From: Ornithinibacillus massiliensis
GTDB taxonomy: Bacteria; Bacillota; Bacilli; Bacillales; Amphibacillaceae
Direction of reading: 5' to 3'
Length of the DNA stretch: 64,000 nucleotides
Assembly (NCBI RefSeq): GCF_018310345.1
Contig: NZ_JAGXBY010000003.1
Span: 434,001-498,000, forward strand
Shown: positions 8,892 through 17,113 of the stretch, one piece after another
Position numbering within the stretch: position 1 is the stretch's first letter
Layout: each line of letters begins with the position of its first letter
The notes under the pieces: model-generated
What the model saw: the letters and a program-made list of their open reading frames with translations, nothing else
Told to the model about the DNA's origin: nothing
The model's database searches: none
Made by a program: the position numbers and the translations under genes

Positions 8892-10329
8892 GGCCTTCCC
8901 CCTTTACCTTCCATAGCTTTAAGACAACTTTTGTATAACAATCGACGACACTTTCCATTTGAAAAACATCATCCCTGCCATAATAAAGCCGTAAACGAGT
9001 CATCACATTACGGCATCCAATTCCAGTGGACTGCTCTTCTTCCGATGTATAATTACCAGTTGCAATTTTCTCGATTATTTCCTGTGGTATCCCGACCCCA
9101 TCATCTTCTATTTCGATGGTTACCCACTCCACATCATCTCGGATACGCACCCATATATTTCCGCCATCTTCCTTAGGCTCTATCCCATGTACTACTGCAT
9201 TTTCAATAAGTGGTTGTAGTGTAAGGGTTGGTATTGGTATCGTCAGACAGGACGCTTCAATCTCCATCTGAACGTGAAGCCGATCGGTCATTCGCGCCTG
9301 TTGGATCTCTAAGTATTGCTTTAACACCTCTACCTCATCCCCGAGTGGTACTTTCCGGTCCATTTGCTTGAGGTTATACCGTAATAGTCCTGCCACATTG
9401 ACTAATAAATCACTCGTTTCCTGTGCTCCTTCTAAATACGCCTTCTTCGATATAGCATTTAGCGTATTAAATAGGAAATGTGGGTTGATTTGACTTTGTA
9501 AACTACGAAACTGGCTTTCTTGCAGTAAAATTTTATTCTGCTGCAGTTCATGTTCCAGTCTCGCTTTTTGCTGTGTTTCGATAAATAGCTTATTGATATT
9601 TTTACGCATATGGTCAAAGGTCTTAGCAAGAAACGCAATTTCATCGTTCGTTTCTACTTTAACCTGCAAATCAAATCGTCCTTTAGAAAGCTCGTTTGCC
9701 GCTTCGGTAAGTTCTAGTACAGGCTTCGTAATACTTCGTGAGAACCAATAAGAAAGAATAAGCAGGACAAAGGCAATTAATAAAATAATCCATATTCCCA
9801 GTTCTTTTAACTCATTCGATTGTTTAATCATTCCTACGTAAAATAAGTCATAGGTCTTTAATTCCTTCTCCATGAGTGATAACGTCATATCGGCTATATG
9901 ATTAGAAATACTACTAGCTTCAGCAAATTCCTTCGCCTGAGCCTCTACCTCATTTTCTGCGTAATGTAAGAGGAATCGATTCGTCGATTCGATAAAACTA
10001 TCGATCAGGTTGCTATAATTCGTTATCGTAAAGTTATTATCAACATTTCTTAGATGGAATACTTGCTCCTTCGCTTGTAAAACTGCTTTTTTTCCTTTTT
10101 CGATTTGCTCCATATTATGTGGGGTTGGATTCAACATAAAATCATTTACGTTATTGATTACTTCTTGACTAGCTGTCGATACTTCATTCAAGCTTAAATA
10201 GCGCTGCAAGATTTCATTGTATTGATTTAATGTTTTATTATTATAATAGGTAAGCGCAATCCAAATAGAAGACATAATCACAAGCATAATAGCGGAAACA
10301 GTCCATATTTTCTTTTGTATTTTACTCAT
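8866..10329 (-). CDS. LytS/YesM-family sensor histidine kinase
   Basis: A 487-residue membrane kinase. Helix 1 is at about 8-25, followed by an extracytoplasmic helical sensor region, helix 2 at about 178-198, HAMP at 199-250, a short coiled coil, then His_kinase (PF06580) with the phospho-acceptor in QINPHFLFNTLNAI. The HATPase domain has the N-box PLIENAVVHG and DDGVGI, and ends with GIGCRNVMTRL. It sits between a membrane-anchored sugar-binding protein and a YesN regulator, with overlaps on both sides. This matches the XylFII-LytS-YesN three-component system described in Clostridium, where the binding protein presents the sugar signal to the kinase. Confidence 0.93.
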   Translation of the reverse strand: MSKIQKKIWTVSAIMLVIMSSIWIALTYYNNKTLNQYNEILQRYLSLNEVSTASQEVINNVNDFMLNPTPHNMEQIEKGKKAVLQAKEQVFHLRNVDNNFTITNYSNLIDSFIESTNRFLLHYAENEVEAQAKEFAEASSISNHIADMTLSLMEKELKTYDLFYVGMIKQSNELKELGIWIILLIAFVLLILSYWFSRSITKPVLELTEAANELSKGRFDLQVKVETNDEIAFLAKTFDHMRKNINKLFIETQQKARLEHELQQNKILLQESQFRSLQSQINPHFLFNTLNAISKKAYLEGAQETSDLLVNVAGLLRYNLKQMDRKVPLGDEVEVLKQYLEIQQARMTDRLHVQMEIEASCLTIPIPTLTLQPLIENAVVHGIEPKEDGGNIWVRIRDDVEWVTIEIEDDGVGIPQEIIEKIATGNYTSEEEQSTGIGCRNVMTRLRLYYGRDDVFQMESVVDCYTKVVLKLWKVKGEGHDATPNRG

Positions 10330-11302
10330 AAAAAGCAGCTGCCTTTAACACATGAATATCAGTTAAATAACCATCTGTATCGAGTGGTACTACGTCACCG
10401 TTTAACCATTTCGTTAATAAGTCGACACTTTGTTTGCCCATTTGCTCTGGTGATTGTTGGATAATCGCATTTAGTGCACCCTGTCTAAGTAGGGATAATG
10501 ATTCCGGTCCTTCATCAAAAGAATAGATATAAAACGGCTCGACTTGATAGCGCTTACTTATTTCTTGTACAATAGCACCGGCACTATTGGCGTTAACCGC
10601 AATAAATGCATTGGCTTGAGGTACTTGATTTAAGACTTCCTGTGTAACGGCGACCATATCCTCCCGTGTGTTGGAGGTCCCTGCGTAATGTATGGTTATC
10701 TGTTCATAATCTTGTAATACGGCTTCAATCCCGGCAATTCGTTGCTCCTGGTAATACTCGACACTTCGATTAAACATGAGCACTACATCCCCAGTATCTC
10801 CCATATCAGCAAGCAATTGTTTTGCAATAAGCTCGCCAGCCTTATAGTGATCTGAGCCCACATAGGTTCTTCTTAGACTCTCTTCGATTGGTACATCATT
10901 CGCTATTGTCATAATCGGAATACCGTAAAAGGAAGCCTTCACCTTTGTTAATTCTTTAAAATCTTCCGAATCAAGCCCTTGGACAATGATTCCATCTACC
11001 TTGGACTGGATGGCAACCTCTAAATTCGTTAAAAAGTCCTCCTGATGGCCACCATAATTCCCCCATACCTCAAGACTTACTCCGAGTTTCTTAGCCTCTC
11101 GTTCTGCTGCTCTACCTACCTGATCCCAAAATGGTGTGTCGATATCTTGGGTAATCAGTACAAGCCGGTATGCAGATTGGCTTTCCTTCATGGATGTTGG
11201 CATTTCCCAATCGGATTCGAAGACATGAATTGCTGATGTAGTCGTAAAAAAGCAGAGCACAATAAATATCATACTAAGTATAAACAGAGATGTCTTACGC
11301 AA
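10322..11302 (-). CDS. Membrane-anchored sugar-binding sensor protein (XylFII-like)
   Basis: A 326-residue type 1 periplasmic-binding protein with an uncleaved-looking N-terminal hydrophobic segment (LFILSMIFIVLCFFTTTSA) and no lipobox. It has RLVLITQDIDTPFWDQVGRAAEREA, VDGIIVQGLDSEDF, YVGSDHYKAGELIAKQLL and YIYSFDEGPESL, as in RbsB-type folds. Lack of a lipobox and co-transcription with a kinase and regulator suggest a sensing rather than a transport role, as for XylFII. The TTG at 11302 is chosen because GGAGGT lies seven bases upstream; the ATG at 11317 overlaps that site. It begins a transcription unit separate from the transporter: a terminator lies at 11486-11509 and TATGAT (plus coordinates 11373-11378) is a possible -10. 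Confidence 0.87.
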   Translation of the reverse strand: MRKTSLFILSMIFIVLCFFTTTSAIHVFESDWEMPTSMKESQSAYRLVLITQDIDTPFWDQVGRAAEREAKKLGVSLEVWGNYGGHQEDFLTNLEVAIQSKVDGIIVQGLDSEDFKELTKVKASFYGIPIMTIANDVPIEESLRRTYVGSDHYKAGELIAKQLLADMGDTGDVVLMFNRSVEYYQEQRIAGIEAVLQDYEQITIHYAGTSNTREDMVAVTQEVLNQVPQANAFIAVNANSAGAIVQEISKRYQVEPFYIYSFDEGPESLSLLRQGALNAIIQQSPEQMGKQSVDLLTKWLNGDVVPLDTDGYLTDIHVLKAAAFYE

Positions 11303-11485
11303 GAGAAATACCTCCATTCTCTATTTCTTTACGTTAAAATTGGTTAGTTCATGCAGTGAATGAATATGCATTATCATACCACCACATTTATTGATACAAC
11401 AAATTAATTTTACTGAGGATAGTAGATTGGTAGTGTAATGGGAAGAGGATGTATGCGTTGCGGAAAGGAAAAAAGGAAAATTAGG

Positions 11486-11509
11486 ATAGGGGCAACAAAC
11501 TGCCCCTAT
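11486..11509 (-). terminator. Terminator after the sugar permease gene
   Basis: Perfect 9-bp arms at 11486-11494 and 11501-11509 with a 6-base loop; on the minus strand they are followed by a T-rich stretch. It separates the transporter operon from the sensor operon. Confidence 0.8.
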
Positions 11510-11517
11510 TTTATCCA

Positions 11518-12702
11518 TTAACTAGCACGTTTTCTAGTCATAACATCAAATATTACCGCTAAGGCTAGGACACCACCGCGAATCATATATTGATAGGATA
11601 TTCCGACTCCAAGCAAGTTCATTCCGTTGGTGAGAGAGGCCATAACGATCGCACCGATAATGGCTCCCGTTACTTTTCCAACTCCCCCTGCTGATGATAC
11701 CCCACCAACATAGGCAGCAGCAATTGCATCTAGCTCAAATAAAGTACCTGCTGTTGTCGTAGCCGATTGCAGACGGGATGTAAATAATATCCCCGATAAA
11801 GCAGCGAGGAATCCCATTGATCCGAACACCAACAACGTGATCTTCTTTACGTTTATACCACTAAGATGTGCCGCTTCTGGGTTACTTCCCACTGCATAGA
11901 TATGCCTGCCAATAACCGTCTTAGTCGTAATAAAGTGATATACCATTACAACTACTAAAATAATAATCAGTGTCCATGATAATCCATTATAGCCTGCAAG
12001 AATCCACGTAATATAACCAATAATTGCCGAAACAAACACGAGCTGTAAGATGAAGATTGGTTTTGATACTACTTCAAACTCATATTTCAGCATCTTCCTG
12101 CGTTTTGAAATGGAACTATAAATAAAGAATAGAATACCAAAAAGCCCCAGTAATAAGGACAGTAAGTGTAATCCACCAATTTCAACAATGGATGGAATAT
12201 ACCCATTCCCAATCGCATTAAATGCATCATTTTGGATAATAATGGTTCCCGATCCTTCGGTTACTTGTAATAAAGCACCACGGAATATCAACCATCCTGC
12301 CAGTGTGGCAACAAAGGATGGAATTCCGACCTTAGCAACAAGAAAACCAGTCGTAAGTCCAATAATCGTTCCAATTAACAGGATTAACGGTATAACAAAA
12401 TATACCGGCATACCAGCACTCATTAATAAAATAGCCGCAATAGCTCCAAGGAACCCTGCAAGGAATCCAATGGATAAATCAATATGACGAATGACGATAA
12501 CAATCATCACCCCAACCGCTAGAACGGCAATATATCCAGCGGAATCTAGTAAATTACTAATATTACGAGAGGATAAAAATAATCCGTCCGTTAAGATTGT
12601 GAAGGTTAACATAATAATGAGTAGCGCAATATACATACCATAATCTCGGATATTATTTTTTAGTAATGATTTTAATTCAGCAAAAAAACTCAATGGTTCC
12701 AC
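11518..12702 (-). CDS. mmsB: Monosaccharide ABC transporter permease (MmsB/GguB/XylH type)
   Basis: A 394-residue inner-membrane permease of the ribose/xylose class (BPD_transp_2), with about ten hydrophobic helices. A conserved segment near the C-terminus reads LDAIAAAYVGGVSSAGGVGKVTGAIIGAIVMASLTNGMNLLGV. Its length and the long central region between helices are typical of the multiple-monosaccharide permeases rather than the shorter RbsC. It starts three bases after the ATPase gene ends, so the two are co-translated. Symbol assigned by family similarity; the exact sugar is unknown. Confidence 0.9.
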   Translation of the reverse strand: MEPLSFFAELKSLLKNNIRDYGMYIALLIIMLTFTILTDGLFLSSRNISNLLDSAGYIAVLAVGVMIVIVIRHIDLSIGFLAGFLGAIAAILLMSAGMPVYFVIPLILLIGTIIGLTTGFLVAKVGIPSFVATLAGWLIFRGALLQVTEGSGTIIIQNDAFNAIGNGYIPSIVEIGGLHLLSLLLGLFGILFFIYSSISKRRKMLKYEFEVVSKPIFILQLVFVSAIIGYITWILAGYNGLSWTLIIILVVVMVYHFITTKTVIGRHIYAVGSNPEAAHLSGINVKKITLLVFGSMGFLAALSGILFTSRLQSATTTAGTLFELDAIAAAYVGGVSSAGGVGKVTGAIIGAIVMASLTNGMNLLGVGISYQYMIRGGVLALAVIFDVMTRKRAS

Positions 12703-12705
12703 CCC

Positions 12706-14226
12706 CTATTGTGTTGCAAGTTGCATAATATTTTCTTGTGTTGCTTCCCCAGCCAATAACTCACCTTTGATTTCGCCTTCTGCCATGACGTAAATACGGT
12801 CACTCATTCCTAATACTTCTCCAAGCTCAGATGAAATCATAATGATACTCATTCCCTCAGCGATGAGACGATTCATAATCGTATAGATCTCAAACTTTGC
12901 CCCAACATCGATTCCTCTCGTTGGTTCATCGAGAATAAGAATATTCGGCTCAATAAATAACCATTTTCCTAGTGAAACCTTCTGCTGGTTTCCACCACTT
13001 AAATTACCAACCAATTGTTCAATAGAAGACGCTTTAATCGTGAGGTCCTTCTTATATTGATCGGCAATCTTTACCTCTTCATTTTCATTAATAACATGAC
13101 TGACAGATATCGCTTTTAAATTGCCAATGGAAATATTATTCTTAATATCTTGTGTTAAAAACAATCCATCACCTTTACGGTCCTCTGTCACATAAGCAAT
13201 TCCAGCCTTTATTGCATCACTTGTGTGCTTAAATTTCCTTGTGACACCATCGACCTTTAATTCGCCTTGGAGTTTATACGACTTTGGATTTCCAAAGATA
13301 CTTTGGGCGAATTCCGTACGTCCTGCTCCCATTAATCCTGCGATTCCAACAATCTCGCCTTTTTTCACATGAAAATCTATATGATGAAGAATTTGTTTAC
13401 CTAATTGCGTATCATAGGCAGACCAATTCGATACTTCCAAAATCGTATCGCCAAAGCTTTTCTTCTCACGCTTTGGATAAATGTCATTAATTTCTCTTCC
13501 AACCATATTTTTTATAATATTGTTTTCCGTTATTTCGCCTTTTGAAGCTTGTAGTGTGCAAATGGTGTTTCCATCTCGAAGCACGGTTGCACTATCTGCT
13601 ATCGAAATGACCTCTTTCAGCTTATGGGAAATCATAATACTAGTAATCCCTTGTTTCTTTAACTCCCGAAGTAAATGTAATAGGTTCTCACTATCATCTT
13701 CATTTAATGCCGCGGTTGGCTCATCTAATATAAGTAGCTTTACATCCTTGCTTAATGCTTTGGCAATTTCAATAAGCTGTTGTTGTCCAACTCCTAAATC
13801 TTTTACTAGACGTTCTGGGTCCACCTTTAGATTTACTTTTTCCAGTACTCTTTTGGCAGCATGAATTGTATTGTTCCAATCCACGACCCCTTTATGGTGG
13901 ATTTCATTACCGATAAATAAATTTTCATATACAGGAAGGTCAGGAAATAAGGCGAGTTCCTGATAGATAATGGCGATTCCTGCATTTTCACTATCATTTA
14001 TCGTGGTAAACTGTTGAATTTCATCTTCGAAGATAATATTGCCTTCATAGGTCCCATAAGGATAAACCCCACTTAGTACCTTCATTAGGGTTGATTTCCC
14101 TGCTCCATTTTCTCCAACTAAACAGTGAATTTCGCCTTTTTCGACTTTGAAATTCACATTACTCAATGCTTTAACACCTGAGAATTCCTTGATTATTTGA
14201 TCCATCTCTAGAATGTATTCACTCAT
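12706..14226 (-). CDS. mmsA: Monosaccharide ABC transporter ATPase (MmsA/GguA/XylG type)
   Basis: A tandem ATPase of 506 residues. The first domain has Walker A GENGAGKST, signature GVGQQQLIEIAKAL and Walker B LLILDEPTAAL. The second has the degenerate Walker A GLMGAGRTEFAQ, signature LSGGNQQKVSLGKWL and ILDEPTRGIDVGAKFEIY. This is the standard layout of RbsA/XylG-family ATPases, where the second site is often non-catalytic. The ATG at 14226 is preferred to the upstream GTG because GGGTGGGA lies four bases before it. It follows the binding-protein gene after a strong stem-loop. Confidence 0.92.
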   Translation of the reverse strand: MSEYILEMDQIIKEFSGVKALSNVNFKVEKGEIHCLVGENGAGKSTLMKVLSGVYPYGTYEGNIIFEDEIQQFTTINDSENAGIAIIYQELALFPDLPVYENLFIGNEIHHKGVVDWNNTIHAAKRVLEKVNLKVDPERLVKDLGVGQQQLIEIAKALSKDVKLLILDEPTAALNEDDSENLLHLLRELKKQGITSIMISHKLKEVISIADSATVLRDGNTICTLQASKGEITENNIIKNMVGREINDIYPKREKKSFGDTILEVSNWSAYDTQLGKQILHHIDFHVKKGEIVGIAGLMGAGRTEFAQSIFGNPKSYKLQGELKVDGVTRKFKHTSDAIKAGIAYVTEDRKGDGLFLTQDIKNNISIGNLKAISVSHVINENEEVKIADQYKKDLTIKASSIEQLVGNLSGGNQQKVSLGKWLFIEPNILILDEPTRGIDVGAKFEIYTIMNRLIAEGMSIIMISSELGEVLGMSDRIYVMAEGEIKGELLAGEATQENIMQLATQ

Positions 14227-14256
14227 TGCTCCCACCCTTTTAAGACAAGTTAGAAT

Positions 14257-14293
14257 GGTGAAATAGTAATAGTTTGCCTATTACTATTTCACC
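14257..14293 (-). promoter_or_regulatory. Intercistronic 16-bp stem-loop between chvE and mmsA
   Basis: Perfect arms 14257-14272 and 14278-14293 with a five-base loop lie between the binding-protein and ATPase genes. No T-run follows. Such hairpins commonly protect the upstream message from 3' decay, giving an excess of binding protein over membrane components. Confidence 0.75.
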
Positions 14294-14303
14294 TGCCAAG
14301 CTA

Positions 14304-15419
14304 TTATTCTAGTCCTGTAAATTCATCTGCTTCGTAGTAGCCAGTATCAATGAGTTCTGATTTTACATTGTCTTTATTCACTACAATAACGTCGGTTTGT
14401 TTTGCTTTAATATCTACAGAGCCATTGTTGTAAGAACCAGTTGTTTCTGGTGTTTTATCTTCTAACACATCAACAGCCATTCCCATAGCATCCGTTACAA
14501 GGGTACGAACATCTTTAAATACGGTCATCGTTTGTTTACCATCGATAATGTATTGGATAGAAGCTTTCTCTGCGTCTTGACCTGTAACAACAAAGCTAGA
14601 AATTGCTGGGTCAGATGAGAATACATCGGCAATAGCACGTGCTGTACCATCATTTGGTGCCAGGATTGCTACATCTCCTTTTAAGTCATTGCTTACAGCT
14701 GTTAAATGTGTTTCTGCCTTGTTCTTCGATTCATTTGGATCCCAGTTCGTTGTAACCTGACCTAAGATCGCACTCATTTCATCACGAGTAAGCTCTGGCT
14801 TATCCTTTAATTTCTCTGCTTCACTGGAGTTAGCAATGACAAATGTACCGTCGGCAATCTTTGGCTGAAGTACTTTCCATGCACCCTCAAAGAATAAGAA
14901 CGCGTTATTGTCAGACGAAGCACCAGCATATAAATAAAGTGGAACATTAGAGCCTGATGCATGATCAATTAAATATTGTCCCTGTGCCTCTCCAACCGCT
15001 ACACTATCAAACGTTACATAGTAATCCACCGCATCGGTGTCGGTAATTAATCGGTCATAGGCAATTACGGTAATTCCTTCTGCCTTTGCAGCCTCAACTG
15101 CAGCACCGGCTGCAGCACCATCATGAGGAGCAATAATCAGTACTTCAATCCCTTTACTAATTAATGTCTCCACATTTTCTTTTTCCTTAGCCGAAGAACC
15201 TTGGCTAAACAGAATTTCGGTTGTATGATCAGACCCCTCTAAAGCAGCCTTAAATCGTTCCTCATCCTGTACCCATCTTGGTTCATCCTTTGTAGGAAGA
15301 ACAATACCTACACTTACAGCTCCACCACTACCACTGCTTGAGCTATTACAAGCAGCAAGTACAAATACTGCCAGGATAGCAACTAATCCTAAGGCAAATA
15401 CTTTCATTGAATGTTTCAA
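14304..15419 (-). CDS. chvE: ChvE/XylF-type monosaccharide-binding lipoprotein
   Basis: A 371-residue lipoprotein: signal peptide with lipobox LAAC, Ser/Gly-rich linker, then a periplasmic-binding type 1 domain with VGIVLPTKDEPRWVQDEERF, IIAPHDGAAAGAAVEAAKAEGITVIAYDRLI, YAGASSDNNAFLFFEG, APNDGTARAIADVF and VTGQDAEKASIQYI. These are hallmarks of ChvE-like aldose-binding proteins (xylose, arabinose, galactose, glucose). It is first in the chvE-mmsA-mmsB operon. TTG at 15419 is the likely start: GGGGAG lies six bases upstream, while the ATG four codons on is too far away. A cre site overlaps its promoter. The substrate is inferred to be a pentose or related aldose. Confidence 0.9.
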   Translation of the reverse strand: MKHSMKVFALGLVAILAVFVLAACNSSSSGSGGAVSVGIVLPTKDEPRWVQDEERFKAALEGSDHTTEILFSQGSSAKEKENVETLISKGIEVLIIAPHDGAAAGAAVEAAKAEGITVIAYDRLITDTDAVDYYVTFDSVAVGEAQGQYLIDHASGSNVPLYLYAGASSDNNAFLFFEGAWKVLQPKIADGTFVIANSSEAEKLKDKPELTRDEMSAILGQVTTNWDPNESKNKAETHLTAVSNDLKGDVAILAPNDGTARAIADVFSSDPAISSFVVTGQDAEKASIQYIIDGKQTMTVFKDVRTLVTDAMGMAVDVLEDKTPETTGSYNNGSVDIKAKQTDVIVVNKDNVKSELIDTGYYEADEFTGLE

Positions 15420-15460
15420 CTTAATCTCCCCTTTTATAGTTCTTCTTTACTACATGTTTC

Positions 15461-15489
15461 ATTATATAAGCGATTCATCCATATGAAAG
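15461..15489 (-). promoter_or_regulatory. Sigma-A promoter of the chvE operon
   Basis: On the minus strand a perfect -10 TATAAT (plus coordinates 15461-15466) is 17 bp from a weak -35, CTTTCA (15484-15489). A weak -35 fits an activator-dependent promoter, and the YesN-like regulator is the obvious candidate. Confidence 0.7.
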
Positions 15490-15497
15490 CGTTAACA
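15484..15497. promoter_or_regulatory. cre site (CcpA operator)
   Basis: TGAAAGCGTTAACA matches the consensus TGWAANCGNTNWCA at every position. It overlaps the -35 element of the chvE promoter, so CcpA binding should block transcription when preferred sugars are present. Confidence 0.88.
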
Positions 15498-15571
15498 AGT
15501 GGTAATATTTTAATTTTATCTGTATTTTTTTAACAATGTGTTAACAATTCAAGGCTGTATTCATTAAAATA

Positions 15572-15609
15572 AGGGCAGTTATCCTACTAACATGTAGAAT
15601 ACCTGCCCT
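15572..15609 (-). terminator. Hairpin after the motor-protein remnant
   Basis: Seven-bp arms AGGGCAG (15572-15578) and CTGCCCT (15603-15609) with a 24-base loop; the minus strand continues into TATTTTAAT. It may be the original terminator of the remnant gene. Confidence 0.45.
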
Positions 15610-15631
15610 ACTTACCTATTCTAGGATCCAT

Positions 15632-15697
15632 CTATTCTTCCTTCGCATTAATGACAATCACTACCCGGCGGTTTCGTGCTCTTCCTTCTTCATCCTC
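15632..15697 (-). pseudogene. C-terminal remnant of an OmpA/MotB-like protein
   Basis: The minus strand encodes 21 residues and a stop, EDEEGRARNRRVVIVINAKEE. The GRARNRRVVIVI ending is typical of OmpA-like peptidoglycan-binding domains of MotB-type proteins. Upstream in frame the similarity disappears into the terminator of the neighbouring operon and no start is possible. It looks like the tail of a deleted gene. Confidence 0.6.
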
Positions 15698-15703
15698 AAT
15701 ATG

Positions 15704-15745
15704 AAAAATTAAAAAGCAGAACATCCACTTTTGGATACATCCTGC
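15704..15745 (-). terminator. Terminator of the ATPase/channel operon
   Basis: On the minus strand GCAGGATG...TGTTCTGC form a stem with an internal bulge and are followed by TTTTTAATTTTT. It lies about 100 bases after the channel-like gene. Confidence 0.75.
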
Positions 15746-15846
15746 CTTTTTTAATTAAAATACTATTTTCCCGTATCGTGGGAATTCTACTTTGGAAGGT
15801 GACAGTATTAAGTAAAGGAACGCTTCATACCCTGTATTCCCTTAAG

Positions 15847-16200
15847 CTAACGATTCCCTCTACCAATTTTCTCCTTCGCTTCAAACCGAATCACTGCTTT
15901 CGCAATCACTCCAATTAGCCCAATCATGATCCCAACCCTAACAATGAGGTACATCATAGTAAAGATTTTCCCTAACTCTGTCACCGGACGTAAGCCTGTT
16001 TCTACACCAGTTGGAATCAGACTAACAACAGCGAAATATATCGCATCGATCATAGCCCATCCCTCTACTTTGCTGTAAAACAAAGTACCGGATAAGACAA
16101 TCAGTACTAATGTCACAAACAGAGACTGGAATACAGGATTTTTAAATGATTTCCATAATGCATCAAGTAATCGCTTTGCAGTTAAAATAAATGAAATCAT
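15847..16200 (-). CDS. Two-helix ion-channel-like membrane protein with altered pore
   Basis: A 117-residue protein resembling the Ion_trans_2 pore module: helix (about 20-40), pore loop, helix (about 75-98). The pore reads AIYFAVVSLIPTGVETGLRPVTELGKIF, aligned with AxYFxxVTLTTVGYGDxxP in K+ channels, but the GYG filter is replaced by GVETG. K+ selectivity is therefore not expected; it could be a non-selective or anion-conducting relative, or a structural protein. ATG at 16200 follows GAAAGGA; a GTG overlapping the upstream stop codon has no site. It is co-transcribed with the upstream ATPase. Confidence 0.7.
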   Translation of the reverse strand: MISFILTAKRLLDALWKSFKNPVFQSLFVTLVLIVLSGTLFYSKVEGWAMIDAIYFAVVSLIPTGVETGLRPVTELGKIFTMMYLIVRVGIMIGLIGVIAKAVIRFEAKEKIGRGNR

Positions 16201-16265
16201 GATGGTTTCCTTTCTAGCATTCCGGCTAATCTCGCATCTCACAGAAATGATCACTACCTCGCTTC

Positions 16266-17018
16266 TCACTTCAATAAATGATGCAATAATCGTTCCCTAT
16301 CCTCAAAAAAGCTTTTCATCGTTTTATAATGTCCTGTTTCTTCTAATGCCAACTCCTCCATTCCCTCTTCCGTAAGCTGAATGATTTTGGCATTCGGGTA
16401 AGCCATAATGATTGGCGAGTGAGTGGAAATAATAAACTGACTTTCCTCGTTTACTAGCTCATGAATCCGGGATAGCATCGACAATTGTCTTAAAGGAGAT
16501 AAGGCCGCTTCCGGTTCATCCAAAATATATAGGCCATTTTCACCAAAGCGATGGATAAATGCTGCAAAAAATGACTCACCATGGGACTGCTCATGAAGTG
16601 ATTTACCACCATAGGAATCAATAATTCTACCTCCAAGTGCTTCCTTATCTAACTCCTCAATGTTCGTTGCTACATTATAAAAGGATTCCGCCCGAAAGAA
16701 AAAACTATTCTTCGGCCGATATCCACCTTTTGCAATCCGTAAATAGTGATGTAAATCGGAATGGGAGTCATAACTAGAGAAGTTAAAATTTAATGTACCA
16801 CCTTCTGGATTAAAACCTAGTCCAATCGCAATCGCTTCTAATAACGTCGACTTCCCCATCCCATTTTCCCCGATAACATATGTCACATTCGGATGAAAGT
16901 CGATCTTTTCAAATTCCTGGACTACCGGTAGATTAAATGGGAACGTTTGAAAGGATGCTATACTCTCTCGTTTTAAATCGATGCTTTTTAAATATTGTGT
17001 ATCTTTATCTAATAGCAT
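16266..17018 (-). CDS. ABC-type AAA ATPase (predicted ATPase, SMC/RecF-like)
   Basis: A 250-residue soluble ATPase. Walker A is GENGMGKSTLLEA (about residue 50), the signature region SHGESFFAAF, Walker B GLYILDEPEAALSP, and the H-loop FIISTHSPIIMAYP. It lacks transporter partners and matches stand-alone predicted ATPases (COG3910 type). Such proteins occur in housekeeping and toxin or defence contexts, and no specific role can be assigned. ATG at 17018 has AGAGGAG seven bases upstream; GTG at 17024 is too close to that site. Confidence 0.82.
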   Translation of the reverse strand: MLLDKDTQYLKSIDLKRESIASFQTFPFNLPVVQEFEKIDFHPNVTYVIGENGMGKSTLLEAIAIGLGFNPEGGTLNFNFSSYDSHSDLHHYLRIAKGGYRPKNSFFFRAESFYNVATNIEELDKEALGGRIIDSYGGKSLHEQSHGESFFAAFIHRFGENGLYILDEPEAALSPLRQLSMLSRIHELVNEESQFIISTHSPIIMAYPNAKIIQLTEEGMEELALEETGHYKTMKSFFEDRERLLHHLLK

Positions 17019-17113
17019 GGCCACGCTCCTCTCTTTTCTCCATTTCTATACGATTATTTCCTCGGAAATATAGGAATATTGTCGAATGACGACTTCGAGG
17101 CTTCCATAAAGCG

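Noticed and set aside
11321..11518. A 65-residue frame on the minus strand after the permease gene
   Set aside because: It covers the permease terminator and the promoter region of the sensor operon, and has no ribosome binding site or recognisable content.
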